Part shown: positions 21,053-35,024 of the stretch, one piece after another
Layout: each line of letters begins with the position of its first letter
Position numbering within the stretch: the stretch's first letter is position 1
NCBI GenBank assembly: GCA_002943765.1
Contig: PQWQ01000003.1
Span: 4,401,501 to 4,465,500, forward strand
From: Psoroptes ovis
Taxonomy: Eukaryota; Arthropoda; Arachnida; Sarcoptiformes; Psoroptidae
Length of the DNA: 64,000 bases
Direction of reading: 5' to 3'
The notes under the pieces: generated by a model
What the model was told of the DNA's origin: nothing
Seen by the model: only the letters and a program-made list of their open reading frames with translations
Database searches by the model: none
Made by a program: the position numbers and the translations under genes

Positions 21053-24000
21053 TATTTTAAATATTTATCAACGATTTGATCTCACAAATACATTTTGTTA
21101 TTTGTGAGTATTGATTTAGGGACTATTTTTAATATTGTTGAATAAAATATGATGTGTTTGTTTAATGATATTTTGAAATTCATAATTTTTTAATTTTGAA
21201 AATTCATGGTCATTTGAGATATTTACAAACCCAGTAGTCATAATATTCAATTTCAATGTAAGGTATATACCTTTCAATGTAAGGTGAATTTTTTTGAATT
21301 AAATTTTCCATATTTTTTGATATATTTTGATACATATTTTAACCTCTATCAAAGGTTGATCGATGGTGGTCGCCATCATCGTAGCCATGGTTGTCAATGT
21401 CTCCGGTGGTTCAGCGTAATCAATGATATTGTATAATCTGTAAGACCATCAGCAGTTTTAGGCCAAACATCATCATTATTCAATGAGAAAATGACCAAGC
21501 TACGATCATATCAATTATCATTATGAATCAACCAACGTTGTCCTGCTGTTGTTTTCGCATTTGGTTGGTTGTCATTTTCAAGATGTTCAACCAACCGACC
21601 TACCAAGATCCGTGAGAAAATGTTTTTTGAATAATTTCAACGAAGACATTTTTACCTGTCATTGTTTTAGTTGTTTTGATTTGTTTTGATTTAAAACATT
21701 CTTCAAGAAAAGCTATGCTTAATGTTGCCAAACGGTATTTGCCTGAGAAATAAAACTTGAAATTCATCTAAAGAATAATTAGGATTTTCTTATGTATATT
21801 TTCTCAGGGAAAATTTCGCTTAAAATTGAGATTGTTAAGGCTATACATGTTACAGGCTAATGTCTTTACATGTCTTTACCCAGTAATTATGCTAACTATC
21901 TTTCGAATAAAATCTTTAAGACACAGCTGTTCACCACTGTACACTGAAAAATATCCTTAAAAATCTAATTAATCTAAGAAACTGAAATATTTAAACAGAT
22001 CTAAGAACTAAAAACTAAATAATTACCAAATAACCCTTTTGTTTCAACATAATTATTGTTGATAATTATTGGTTTAATCATTGGTTGAATGGGTCATATT
22101 ATATTTAAGGAATTGAAAAAAAGCAAAAAACAAAAAGTGAAAGTTTAAGAAATACGAGAAGATAAAAAATTAAGAAATTATTCATCTGTGTTTAATTAAG
22201 GAACACTGAGAAAATCTCAGGGTAATTACCTTGAATTTCTTTTTCGAAAATCTAATTTCTTCCAATCAGGGTTATAACTTTGAGTTTTTTCAAACAAACC
22301 TGCGTTTCTACGAATCTTTCAAATGGTCAAACCAGTAAAATTCATCCGATCAATCATTTGTTCGGTTGATTCAATTCCGAGCGAATTTAGAAAGAATTTG
22401 AAAGGTGGTAGCCTTTGAAGGGATGCCATCAAGCCAAACACCCAGTAACACAGAGGGGTAAATTCAAAAAATTCAAATAAAGGTAAGAAATGATTAGCAT
22501 AACCATAACCTTAACCATAAACATAACCATCATACTAGTCAATTACTATTAAACTAATAGAATTCGAAGTTTATAATGATGATCATCATCATTATATTCG
22601 TGGCTATTGTTATTTTCAAAATAAATAAAAACACATCAACAGGTACACTGGATTTTTCGCTTTCATCCAGCCATCCATTCATTCATCTATTATTCTACCA
22701 AGAGAATTCGGTTCCATTGTTTGAAATTTTCAAAGGTTAAAATTCAAAATTTCTAAAATCGAAATTTCGAACCATTTTCCACTGATATCACCATCATTAT
22801 ATAACCACCAATAGATTATAACTCGACTACCATTCATTCGTTGATTCATTCGTCGATTCGATTTGATTCGTCGATTCATAAGGTTTTGACTAATGGTCAT
22901 TTAGTCACATTTCAATATGGACACGAAATATAAACATGTGAATAGTCTTTAGATCATCATTTCTTCAAATAATGATGCTTCAAGGTTTTTACTTTTTCTT
23001 ATTTTCTTAAGAAAAAGAACATTTTCTTCTGAAGAAATTGAAATAATAAATGCACCATTAAGAGTTTGAAAATGTTTTTTTTTCAAAAATGAAAATTCAG
23101 ATTCAATCATTGATTTTAAAAGAAGTTTTCATATGCATATACATTGAAACGACCCACGCATTTTTTTTTCTTAAGTTATAAGGCTAAAGTCTTTCACAAT
23201 TTGCTGCTGCTGCTGATGTTGTTGTTGTTGATGTTATAAGGTCTTTTAAATTGAAATTCAATGATCATCATCATGATGATGATGATTGTGTCCATCTTGT
23301 TGGTGTTTGTAGTTGTTGTCGATCGATAATTGTTGATGATGTCGATGAATATGGTTTTCCATATGCATTATTTGCATTTCATACCGGTATATACCTTCTT
23401 GTACATGCAAAAATATATGGTTAATAATTTAAGCATCATTTGTGGACTACTACCAAGTAACCACGGGGCAAAAATCATTTTGAAATTTGAATTTTTAAAG
23501 ATTTTCAGATTTTTCCAATATGAAAATCTACGAGAATTTCAGATATCAACTCAGTGTATTATCATCATCATCTCAATCGTGAAATTATTCACGACCATCG
23601 AATCATCATCGAATGAATGATCAATTCGAATGAATGATCATTATTATGGTAATTAAGGCTTTCTAATGCAAATGCTGTGTGTGTCAATGTATTTGGCCAT
23701 AATCAGACAATTGGTCGTTTCGGCATATATTTTTGAGATCAAAATCTTTGATTTTTTCAAAATTTGAATTGAAAATTTGAATATAAATCTAATCAAATTC
23801 AAATTCAAAATTTTCTCTACGAAGCAATTATTATGTAATTTTCCCTGCCAAAATAAATATCAAAGATTTCTAGATTCAAATAGGATCAATTATTTATTGA
23901 TTTAATCTGATTTTTTTTTCAAAATTTAAAATTCAAACAATTCAATTCAAATGTTCGTATATTTGTATGAGAACCATTTGTATGTTTTATTTACGCAAAA

Positions 24001-24640
24001 TAAACTAAATCTCGGTGAATCATTTGTCCATGTCTCTCTGTGTTTGTCCATGTCTCTCTATTTGTAATATCAATGTTCATCATCTATTCACCTGTTGCAT
24101 TCGAATGTATTTGAATGACTTTTTGTTTTGCCGATTTCGGTATTTTTTTAGAGTGTAATCGTATTAGTAAAACAAAGAGATAAAACAATCCAAACAATGA
24201 ACTAAAACCATCTGGAAATGATAAAATTATCATCAAATTTTCAAATTTTATTGTTTACTATGTAAGATTATTGTTCAAAGATAATGATAATAATAATAAT
24301 AATAAAACAATTGTTACAAATGATGACTGGTGAGGTAAAAGGTATAAACCTGAAAGTAATTCTGTCGTTTCTACCTGATGGTAGAAATACAATCGAATTG
24401 AATTTCGATGATTATTATCTCATGTATCATCTGATGTATCTGGTATGAAATCACACACACACAACACATACAGGTGAATGGCACCAAGAGATTACTTTGT
24501 GATAACGCAAAATATTCGAAAATTCGAAAATAAATTAATTGAAATTCAAGAATTTGTCGGCATTTTTTTGGCTGAATCATTTGGTTGTTGTTTGTTGTTT
24601 GCTGCCGCGCATTAAACTTTAAGATAATTTGAAATATATA

Positions 24641-24722
24641 TTAGATTGTCCGAAAAGTTTTGGCCAATTTTCATATGGCAACTCTATTCGATTAAGCCTG
24701 ATGAACTTTTCGGACAACCTAA
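24641..24722 (+). mobile_element. MITE, family 1A, well preserved
   Basis: TTAGATTGTCCGAAAAGTTT ... AACTTTTCGGACAACCTAA flanked by TA on both sides, as expected for mariner-type TA target duplication. Confidence 0.88.
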
Positions 24723-25307
24723 TATATACTAACAACCTAATACCTGATAAAATCTTGTTTTTTTTTATCTTTCGATATTGAAAATTGATTTTCGATTGAT
24801 TTTCCATTGATTTTTGAAAATTGATTTCTGGCCATTTATAACAATTACACCATTTGGTTTTCCATTGATTTTGCCATTAATTTCGATTGATTTTTGGCCA
24901 TTGATTTTCATCATTGATTCCCCAAGCCGCCTTTGAAAATTTTCTGCTTCGTTTTACACTGAAAAGTGAAAAATTGAAAATCAAATTTCACCGGGAGAAC
25001 AAAAATAATTGCTCGAAGGTAAATCATCTTATTGAATTGAAATATTGAATCTTAATTGAAATATATTGAAACAAAATCTTTCTTTGGAAAAATCTGCCAG
25101 AAATTGACACAAAGGATTTTGAGAAGATTGAATTTGAAAATGAACATTTCATTATTGTCATTTATGGCCTATTAGTCGAAATAATAATTGAATTATCTTT
25201 GTATTTTGCATATTCGAGAAAACAGATATTTCATTTTTTAAGGTTATTGTAATTTACTTAAAAGGTATCTTTTAAATAAATTCAAAATTGACAAAAAAAA
25301 ATTGATT

Positions 25308-25384
25308 GGTTGGTTGGACGAAAAGTAATCCAGGGTTTTCACATTGAATTCAATGCAAAAACCGTGGATTACTTTTCGACCAAT
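25308..25384. mobile_element. MITE, family 2
   Basis: TTGGTTGGACGAAAAGTAATC on the left is matched by GATTACTTTTCGACCAA on the right, with CAGGGTTTT / AAAACCGTG inside. It is a near-palindrome. Confidence 0.75.
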
Positions 25385-25419
25385 TTTTTGTTTCACATTG
25401 TGACGACTTAATTTGAAAC

Positions 25420-25426
25420 AGATGGC
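25420..25426 (+). promoter_or_regulatory. AGATGGC motif without an obvious neighbouring gene
   Basis: AGATGGCTCA lies about 1.6 kb upstream of the dsRBD gene, so it may be a chance match. Confidence 0.15.
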
Positions 25427-26352
25427 TCACATATTCTTAAAGAAAGGTAAGCTAAATGCTCAATTCATATTTAAATTTTGTAAAAATTCCAAATTCAATT
25501 GTCCAATGTTTGATCAAAATATTTTGATTAACAGTGTCATCTTCAATTGTTTGTTTGCTGTCGCTTGACCACCATTAAAGCTACCTGATTTGACCGGGTG
25601 TGATCGACGAACAATGAAAAGCTTTAAGGTAAATCTTCTTACCTTATTAAAAATCTGTGTGTGTGTTTGACCAGTGTGGTGGTGGACATTTATGAAAATT
25701 GAAAAAATTCAAAAATGACAAATGGACAATTGTCAGTGATTTCCATTGAAATTTGACCATTTTACACATATTTATTTTTACTGGTCATGATTTTCACTGG
25801 TCATAATTGGGTTATTAGCATATATTTTGTTTTGACCAATAAAATTCAGTGGTCAAATTTTGACAACAAAATTGAGACATTCACCTGGACAAGAAGATAT
25901 TGTCAATATTATTGTAATTCAACAGTTGCATTTTCAAAAATCAAAATAAATAAATTCATATCATTCAACGGTCAAAGATCATCGAATCAATTTTGATGAT
26001 CAAAAAATAATCAATTTAAGGCGCCAAGATGTCCCGAAGGTAAGACATTATGGTTTACCCGAAGAAATCGTATCTTTGAATATTAATATTTAAAGATGAT
26101 GAACGCGCTCCCACGTAAATTTGAGAAAATCAGAAATCAGTAAATGAGACTGTATGTAATCAGCGGCAATAACACCGGCATACATTTTCATTTATTTTCA
26201 TTTTTCATACCACAACAACAAACAAGTCATTTCAAAAAATCAAAAAAGCAAAAACTTTAAACTTTAATCTGTTTTTTTTTTTTTTTTTTTTTTGAATATT
26301 ATAAAGATTATGACCATATTGCGTGTAATGTAATTTTTAAGATGAAAAAAAC

Positions 26353-26433
26353 ATTAGATTGTCCGAAAAATTCTTGCCGATTTTCATGTAGCAACTCTAT
26401 TGATTAAGCCGAATGAACTTTTCGGACAATAGA
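26353..26433 (+). mobile_element. MITE, family 1A
   Basis: TTAGATTGTCCGAAAAATTC on the left; GAATGAACTTTTCGGACAAT on the right with a decayed terminus. Confidence 0.83.
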
Positions 26434-26871
26434 ATATTTAAAATGAAATTTTGCGCTTGAAAACTTGTATATGTTTGTGTGCTGAATGTGTGCATCCATA
26501 ATCAATTGGTCATCGTTTTCTTAAAGAAATTTATTGAAAAAATCCATTAAAATTTATTGAATTTTTTCAATTTCTTCAGGGCAAATAATCAATGAATGAA
26601 TGGTTGATGATGATGACCATTTGATGCCATTAACTTGCTATGGCAAAATACGATTTTCCAGTTTTTCAAAAAATCCTTTAATCCTGTTTTATACATGGAA
26701 GATTTATTCCAAATACTTTGGTTCAAATAATAAATTTTAAATTTTTTCAAATTCAAATAGGATTAATAATTAAGGATTATTAATTTTTCTTGAATATTTG
26801 TGTGGTCAATTGATTTATGATTGATTTCAAAGACATTTATTTTTCTTTGAAATTTAAAAATTTCAAAAAGT

Positions 26872-26878
26872 GCCATCT
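26872..26878 (-). promoter_or_regulatory. AGATGGC motif upstream of the dsRBD gene
   Basis: Reads AGATGGCACT on the minus strand, about 175 bp upstream of the ATG at 27052. Confidence 0.3.
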
Positions 26879-27051
26879 ATGACAAATATTCAAATGTGTG
26901 TGCGCATTTCTCAACGGTTTTTTTTCCAAAGCAAAATCATTCAATACGCATTCACCCGTTGATATATGATTGTTGTGTTCGATGTTTAATTTGATTAAAA
27001 AAAAATTTCCGTTGAATTAATTCATTTGATTCGATTAAAATCTCAAGAAAA

Positions 27052-28368
27052 ATGGAAGAATTAAGTGATCCGATCGGTAATCTACAACAGATTTGTTCGA
27101 AATTGAATTGGCTATTTCCAATTTATAAAGATTTGGATGAAATTGCCATTGAATCGGTTGATAATGGTGTAAAATATGGCACCAAATGTATTTTGAACAA
27201 TATCACAACGATTGGTGAATCGACAACAACGAAGAAATTGTCGAAACGAAATTCAGCAATCAAAATGCTTGAAGCATTGAATGAACATTACCGGTTGTGT
27301 TTGATTGTTTATAATTTGCCCATTGGCACCACAGGTATTAAATAATTTTAATTTTGATTTAATAATTTCTGATTAATTCATTAATATCTTGACATAAATA
27401 TATTATAGAACGACATGTTCGATCAATATTTTCTGATTTGCATTCAATTAGTTCGCTGAGAATTCTATATGATTATAAACAAATCAATTCGGTTAAAATT
27501 GAAATCATTTTGTCCACTATAATTGATTTGATATTGGTGCTTAAATATAATGGTTATTCATATCAAAGTAAGTATTATTATTTCGTGAAATTTTCAAATT
27601 CTCAAATCATTTCCATTTTTTAAAACCTTGGTTTTCTTAGATCGAAAATTATCGATTAAATGTCAGCCACAAGTGATTAAAGAACCAATCACCTTGAATG
27701 ATCATATCAAGAGTAAAAATAAATCGAAAAAAAATCGATGGAGTAAATTGACCAATTTGAATAATGATCAATCAACAATGGTGGAATCGATTGTTGAGAA
27801 ATCTGAATCAACCTATGCAAAAATTTGTCAAAATATTCAAATTTTTAATCCCAAATATAGAATTGACAGCATCGCTTTCTCTAATGATGGTAGCCATATG
27901 ACCGATGATGAAAAATTTGACCAAATAATCCATTTACTTTTGGAATTTATACATGAAATTAAAAACATTGATCAAGAGCTGTATGAAAATTCATCGAGTA
28001 ATGACGAGAAATCAATTCCAAATGGCATTCAAAAATCCAAAGCCGATCAAAGGGTAAAATCCAAAAACAGCTCAAACAAAAGCAAAGGTTACAAAAATCT
28101 AAAATCAGCCATAGAAATTGATCAAAATAATAATAACCCTAGATTGGTATCACCTATAAAAAATAGATTTGATGCTTTGACAATTGATGATAACAATAAA
28201 GAATTTGATTATCGACAATCGAATGGTATCAATGGTGATGAATATGACGATGATAAATATTTGACAGTTGAAATTATGTATAAAAAATTTTGTATTGCAA
28301 AACAAAAACGAATGATGAGACAAAATGCAAAGACAACATTGTTGTGTGATGGATTATTCAATGATTAA
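27052..28368 (+). CDS. Single-dsRBD protein of the TARBP2/PACT/Loquacious/R2D2 type (3 exons)
   Basis: Exons are 27052-27334, 27409-27567 and 27641-28368. Introns are 74 and 73 bp, both phase 1, with GTATTA and GTAAGT donors and TATAG/TTAG acceptors, giving 389 residues. Residues 6-77 form a canonical dsRNA-binding domain closest to the second dsRBD of TARBP2/Loqs: Asp-Pro-Ile-Gly-Asn-Leu-Gln near the start, Pro-Ile-Tyr in the beta region, and Lys-Lys-Leu-Ser-Lys-Arg-Asn at 61-67 before the last helix. Those proteins partner Dicer. Known members have two or three dsRBDs; only one is visible here. The remaining ~310 residues are Lys/Asn/Ser/Asp-rich, with no second recognisable domain. The frame upstream of the ATG is open for only ~12 codons, so an unseen 5' exon with a first dsRBD is possible. 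Confidence 0.8.
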
Positions 28369-29117
28369 ATGCAATGTAAGTGCAAATTTACCGAAAAAAT
28401 TTTTCGGACAAACTCATTAATATCATTATTCACCTATTATCATATACCTCAATTATAAATCGATCAAATGATTAATGTAATTCATTCGATTACGAATAAT
28501 ACGAACTTTCCATTCAAAATTAATTTAAATCTTTTTTCTTTTGGCTTAAAATAAATTTTTTTTGCGTATTAAAATCCTTGATTTAGCTAATCAAATGTCA
28601 ATCATATTGACACCTTTTGATCATCGTTTTATTTTGGTGGTTATTTATCAGGGTTGAACTTGTCAAAACTAATTGATTGATTTAGAAGGTTTGATTTTGA
28701 ATGCTTTGACCAATCAATGCTTTCGAATCAATATTTCCTTGATTTTTTCAATTTCTTTGGTTCAAGACATTGCATCGAAATCAATCGAAGAAAAATCGAA
28801 ATATTCAAGCCATTTCCAACCTTGTGGCGCAGGGTTAAAGATCTTTGAAATATGCAGATTTATTTATTCGTTTATTTATTTATTTTGCCCAAAAGGTATT
28901 CAAGTATTAAGCCAAATTAGCAAATATTTTCTGTTTGATCATAGACATACATAGAGATAAAGATTTCTGGATGATCGTTAAGTTGTCATTATTATTATCA
29001 TTAAAATAAGGATGCTTTAAGAATGTTGATTAAGATGATGCTAATGATAACATTAGCATTAGCATTATTATTATTGAAATGCATCATGCATTTTAAATAA
29101 GTTTTTTTTGAAAATAT

Positions 29118-29199
29118 CAAGTTGTCCAAAAAGTTTTGGCCGATTTTCATTGAGCAACTCTATTCGAATAAGCCTGAGTGAACTTTTGGGACAGCCTAA
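29118..29199 (+). mobile_element. MITE, family 1A
   Basis: TCAAGTTGTCCAAAAAGTTT ... TGAACTTTTGGGACAGCCTAA, with interior GGCCGATTTTCATTGAGCAAC. Confidence 0.85.
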
Positions 29200-29640
29200 A
29201 TATTTTCAAAAAAAAAAACATTTTGGCAAAGAGGTTCATACGAAGAAGGTTTTATACCTTTGATTTTATATCAATTCGATAAAAAAATGACAAGTTTGTT
29301 GAATATTTTCCCTTATTTCTTATGGCTATAGATCTGTAGATTTGAATTTTTCCAATGAAAGAATTGAATAGTGTAAACAACCTGTTCGCACACACATAGC
29401 TAAGATATTCATCGAATGGAAATATTCATTGATTGGACAAACCAAAAATGATATTTTGGAGACATTTTAAAGGTATTTTGAAGGTATTTTTCGAGTGCAG
29501 CAATTGTAAATGTCAAATCATCAAATGTAAATGAGTATAAAAGTCAAAATGAACATAAAACTCTTTAGGCATTAAATGGCCTCAAATGTCCAAAGTCTAG
29601 ACAATAACCTTATGATTGTAATTCAAAGATGGTGGTTTTA

Positions 29641-29715
29641 TTGGTGGTCACAAAGAAATTGTTGTATTTTGTACACTTTTTCAATAGGAAAACCCGCAAT
29701 AACTTTCCGACCAAC
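29641..29715. mobile_element. MITE, family 2, left end decayed
   Basis: The right end AATAACTTTCCGACCAA is intact. The left end (TTGGTGGTCACAAAGAAATTG) is diverged. Confidence 0.5.
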
Positions 29716-30368
29716 CCTCAAGATTTTATTGTTTCAAAGAAAAAGTCTTAAAATCAGTTCAACTGAGATGATCATCACAAAGATAACCATGGAATTCAAA
29801 ATACATTTTCATGATTATGGACTTGTGTTTGTACTGTTGGGGACATACATATTAACCATTAACCATTTAGCCAACAAAATAATAAAAGTCACGCAATTTT
29901 GTACAAAGAAAATTATAAACATTGTATCCATTCGAACCTTTGAAAGCATCATCATCAGGTTAATACCTTGTTCGTCGTCTTCGAAAAATTCAAATCAGAT
30001 CTGATCAAACATTGATGTTTGAAACATCATTATTGATGGTTGATGGTGGACAGCCATCATCACCAGCACGGCCGCCGCCACCGCGGCCATTGTGACATGT
30101 GTTTCGACGCTTTTCCATCTACTAAGAGGCTCAGTTCACCTTTAAAAAAAATTCGAAAAAAAATCAAGGTACATATGTTCAGTGAAAAAATTTACATTTC
30201 ATTTGACAGGTATTATCAAATTTGGTGAATTTAAAATGTTGATCGATATGTTGATGCATTTTGTTGAAAAATATTTTCTTTGATTTATAAAAGCATCATA
30301 ACACCATGAATGTCAATGGTAGATAATAATACCTGTAGGCATTTGTGTGTATTCTTAAATTTATAATA

Positions 30369-30450
30369 TTATGCTGTCCTAGAAGTTCATTCGGCCTAAT
30401 CACAATAGAAATGCTCATGAAAATCGGCCAGAATTTTCTGGACACCCTAA
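30369..30450 (-). mobile_element. MITE, family 1A, diverged
   Basis: GCTGTCCTAGAAGTTCATTC on the left and AATCGGCCAGAATTTTCTGG with CACCCTAA on the right. Confidence 0.75.
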
Positions 30451-31044
30451 AATTTTAAATATTCAAAAATATTTATTTACTTTTCGGCTTTTCAAACACA
30501 TTTTTTTGATAAAGGTGAAGTGGTATGACCATATACAAGATGTTCAAATGTTCAAAAACTAAATGATAATATGATTTGATGTGTCCACTTAAATTAAATT
30601 AATTCTTTTTTCGTTCAAAGTTTTCTTAAGATGTTGACCTTTATTCCTTAAGATTTTACTTTATTTCAATTTCAACTTTGACTTAGACTTTTCTTCCAAT
30701 CTAATTCTCTTCGATATTTCTAATGATTATCATCATTTGATTTATATTCAAAAAATGGACTTTGGACAAGCAAAAAAAGATTGATGGCCATTCACTGATG
30801 ATAATAAGCCATTTTGGTGATGCAAATGCAAGTGAATGAATAACAGCCGAGAGAAATTGCAAATATCTATAGTCTTTGCAAAGGTTTATGGGCAAAAATT
30901 AAACAAAAAACAATCAATTTTCAAACGAAAAAAAATTGAAAATCGCCAAGATTAATCTAAATTGTTGTTAGATTTAAATTAAATTTGAAATAAATGAAAA
31001 ATAAATCAAATCTCAAATTTCTAAAAGGTAAATTGAAAATATAT

Positions 31045-31128
31045 TCAGGTTGTCCGAAAAGTTTTGACCGATTTTCATTCAGCAACTTTATTGTAATTAA
31101 GCCGAATGAACTTTTCGGACAACAACTA
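31045..31128 (+). mobile_element. MITE, family 1A
   Basis: TCAGGTTGTCCGAAAAGTTT ... GAATGAACTTTTCGGACAAC. Confidence 0.85.
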
Positions 31129-31984
31129 ATACATTCATTTGATTTGAATTGATGATAATTTAAAAATATTATTCAAATCTATTATTGATTATTTGTGAAT
31201 ATTTGTGTTTTTGAATAATAATCGATCTTCTTTTGAATATTCTTGCTCGATGTAGAACTCGATTGATTTTGCTTATAATCTTAGACATATTTCTTATGTC
31301 TTAGATGTATTTTTACAGGTAAAAATTCAAACTTATGCATCCATTAAGCTTATATAAATAGATCAAGTCACGAAATGCCAAAATGTCCAAAGGTATTTCT
31401 TCTTATTTTTTATATAATAAATATCCAAAAAGGTAATATGAATATAAGATATTAATTACCTTTAAAGTTGAACTTGATCTTCATCATCGAAATAATAATT
31501 TTCTTTTAGGAAAAATATGAAGGCTAATGCCTTACAAAAAAAAATCCAGGCTCCAAACTATGGAATTTTTCATTTTTTCAATTCAATTCAATCAATGTGG
31601 CACCAATCATTCAATGAATGGATGTAAAATCGTGACTTTCAGTCATACAATGCTAATGCATATATTGAATGGAGATAATTCGACAAAACATAATTTCCAT
31701 CAAATGTCAAAGGATGTATTCGTTGATGATGATTGAATTCAATGATTGAATGACTGGCTGACTGACTGATGGATTTTCAAACATATTTTTTCAACCGGAT
31801 TTTTTCCGATTTCTTCGTAAAATATTCGAAGCAGAAATACATCCGAAACGTTAATTATCCAATATAAGGGTATGGTCATGATATTTTAGGTTGATAATTT
31901 TCCATATTTTCTTGTTAATAATCGGATGTTGTTGTTGTTGTTTAAGATTACATGGATTACACGCCCAATCATAGGTGAATAATA

Positions 31985-32068
31985 TTAGGTTGTACGTAAA
32001 GTTTTGGCCGATTTTCATGCGGCAACTCTATTTTGATTAAGCCGAATGAACTTTTCGGACAACCTAAT
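31985..32068 (+). mobile_element. MITE, family 1A, well preserved
   Basis: TTAGGTTGTACGTAAAGTTT ... GAACTTTTCGGACAACCTAA flanked by TA dinucleotides. Confidence 0.88.
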
Positions 32069-35024
32069 ATGTTCGCGTGTGTAATATATTGATTGATTTA
32101 ATTTAAATTTGGCCAAAATTAATCGATTATTACAAACCCAATCGATTGATTTTGCCATAAAGGTAATTTGAAACTAAATTGAATTATCAAATTATGTATT
32201 TTGGCTGTTGATTTGTGGCTGTTGACAAATGACAATTGTTGAAATTTCACCAAGGAAAATCGGAAATAATTATCATCTCATTGAATCAATGATCATAAGC
32301 AACATTTGTACGATTGTCACAAGCATGATTCAAAGCGCAAACACACACACACCTTAAATGATAACTAGTCACAGGATGTAAGATGTTCGTTTGTATTTGT
32401 ATTTGGTTGGTACTTGTTTATTTAGTGATTTCCAAAATTGATTTTACCTTCATTGACAAAGTCAATGACCAAAAATTTTTCGATCGTCGAAGGTACTACA
32501 CAACACAAATTATCGATTATTATTTTGTCAAATTACATCGTGGTGAGATTTTTGTTGTTTTGGGCCTACAACCTTTGATGTTTGTATTTTCATTTCTGCA
32601 AATAGGATGTTTAAACAGGCAAAATAAGGATGATTTTGTATTGTTTTGCACGATGATTGAATGTTTTACATTGTTATTATCATGTCATCACCGAAAAACA
32701 ATGCTGTTTCAATGTTGAAATGTCTTCAAAATTTTTACATTTAAGAAAATCCAAGTTTTTCTTCGAAGAAGAAAAAATAAGAAATTTATAAATGTGTTTT
32801 CTCATATTATAATTATAATTGAATTAAAAGATGGGCTTGTTGTTGCTTTTATTTTCATTTTTTAAAGGGCAAAACCTTTGATTTTTTTCTGCTTGTAAAT
32901 CTAATAAAAGGTGCCAAGCCATCCATACATACATGTATTCAATTGTCAATCAATCATATTTCTTAGATATTTTCTTGAGTCTGAATTAAAAATTATGTTT
33001 AAGATCTCTTGGTCTAAAATCAGTGATAATTGACTAATTTCATTAATTATTCCGAAACCATTATTATTTGATCGATTGATTGATCGAAACATTATTCGAT
33101 TATCATTTGTCGGTAAAACCGATTCAATCGATTTTTTGTTTTCCAGGGATTCGGCTGCGAAATTTTTGAGTAGGTAGTAGTCTTTGAATATCAAATATTC
33201 TTAATAGAAAAAATATGAAAAAAATTAGTTTCAATCATAAATTCGGTCGGCTGAGAAAATATATTACACAAGTATCCACAATTGAATTCTAAATACAAAA
33301 AAAATGATCGAATCATAAAATAATAATAATGCTTTAGGGCAATTTATTATTAGAAGAAAATATGTAATAATTATCATTATTCCATTATTATTTACCATTA
33401 TTTTTTAATCATTATCATCATCATTATCGATTGAATTGAATGTGATAAACATATTGACATACACACAGATACACACATATCCATCCATCCACCAATGTAG
33501 ATACATAGATAATTATGAATCAAATGAAATTATTATTTTTCAATCAAACATTTTTCAATCATTAAAAATGAATATTTTTGCCGACAAAGAGGTTATACAT
33601 TTTTTTTTCGTTCGTTTTCTTACCTGTGAATACCTTTGTACAGGCTTTGATCTTCGATTTTTTTCTGGAAATATATTCAGCTATCTGGATACTCAGATTC
33701 TCATGAAAGGTGTGTGTAACTGCAAAAATGAAATATGAAATTGAAAAATTTGATAATTTAAAATCCAAGATTTCAAATGATGAAACCTAATCAAACGTAA
33801 ATTTTTCAATTCATTTCTTATCATTCGTATCGAATCATATCTTATTGATTGATTTTGAATAATTGAAAAAAAATCCAAATAATATCCACATAGATAAGAT
33901 AATCCAATTTGACTATGGTTCAATGATCAATTTCATTTAATTCAATTTTATTTCATTTCATTTCATTCGAATATTGGCAACTTCTATAGCCCCACTATAG
34001 TCAAAGGCCAGTCAAAGACTAAAGATTTTTAATCCGATTTCATCGTCCAACAAAAAAACAGTTGCCTGATTAATCATTCGCCATTTAGTTTAGTTTGCCA
34101 AGGGTCATATGATGCAGTTAGTAGTAATCAAATCGAATCAAATATGTACAAAAATATGTCAAAACCTTTTTTAAATTGCCACCATCATCATTGGCCTATG
34201 CAATAACAGCCAAACAACAATTATGACCAACAATGTGATATTATTATGTGAGCTTCTTGGTTTGATTTCTCATTTCAGCCAACATACACACGTAAACATA
34301 TGTTATTTTTCACGACAACAAGCGTTTACATATGTTATATCGGGTCCATAGGGTCTATTATATTGGGTCTATGTTTACAATATTATTTTGGAAAATATTT
34401 GTCACATTTGGGCTTAAAAAATGAAAATTTGTCATTGAAAACGTAAGAAATACGTACCAAATACATTTTCGAATGAAATTCAATTTGATATTTCCAATTG
34501 ATCGTAAGCAATACATGACCAACCGCACATGTATTCAAATATTTATTTGAATTAATCAAAGCGAAAAATATGTGGAAATTTTTTTATATTCGTAAAAATG
34601 ATTGACCCTAAAACCTTTGACCAAAATAAATAAATGAAATAAATAAATAATCGATACAATAACAATTGAATTGAATTGAAATAAATGAAAATATTTTTCA
34701 TTTTTATAAGGGGAATCGCCGTATATTTTTAAATATTCGAATAAAAAGTAATTGTTTAAATCAAATTGTTTAAAATGAAAATTTGAAAATTTAAAAAACT
34801 CATGTGTATAACCACTGAAACCATTTTATGATTGTGTAAAAATATAAAATAAAATTTAAACTATTCAAAATTATAATTCAATTGTTGTAAAATATTTATT
34901 AATCAATCAATCAATCAATGAATAATAAGATAATGTTTGAATTTTTTGTTCTGAAATGCCGGATAAAAAATTTTAAAAATTGCCCAAAAAATGCCGGGTG
35001 CTTATCTAACACAATGGCAAACAA

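Larger units (their letters stand above)
16259..27051. other. Gene desert with MITEs
   Basis: The first ~500 bp is the 3' UTR of the HLH gene. The rest shows no convincing exon. It contains family 1 elements (17449, 20186, 20973, 24641, 26353), family 2 elements (18847, 25308), a (CA)n run at 17564-17586 and an ATCTATAGTCTT word at 19194. Long introns of an unrecognised gene cannot be excluded. Confidence 0.5.

Noticed and set aside
28391..28420. TTTTCGGACAAACTCATTAA resembling a family 1 right end
   Set aside because: No matching left arm within 100 bp; a solo match too short to call an element.
29576..30004. 142-codon plus-strand frame
   Set aside because: It includes a decayed family 2 MITE (29641-29715), starts without context and has no domain; treated as chance.
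32383..32718. 111-codon plus-strand hydrophobic frame
   Set aside because: No signal, domain or splice support; AT-rich DNA readily gives Phe/Leu/Ile-rich frames.
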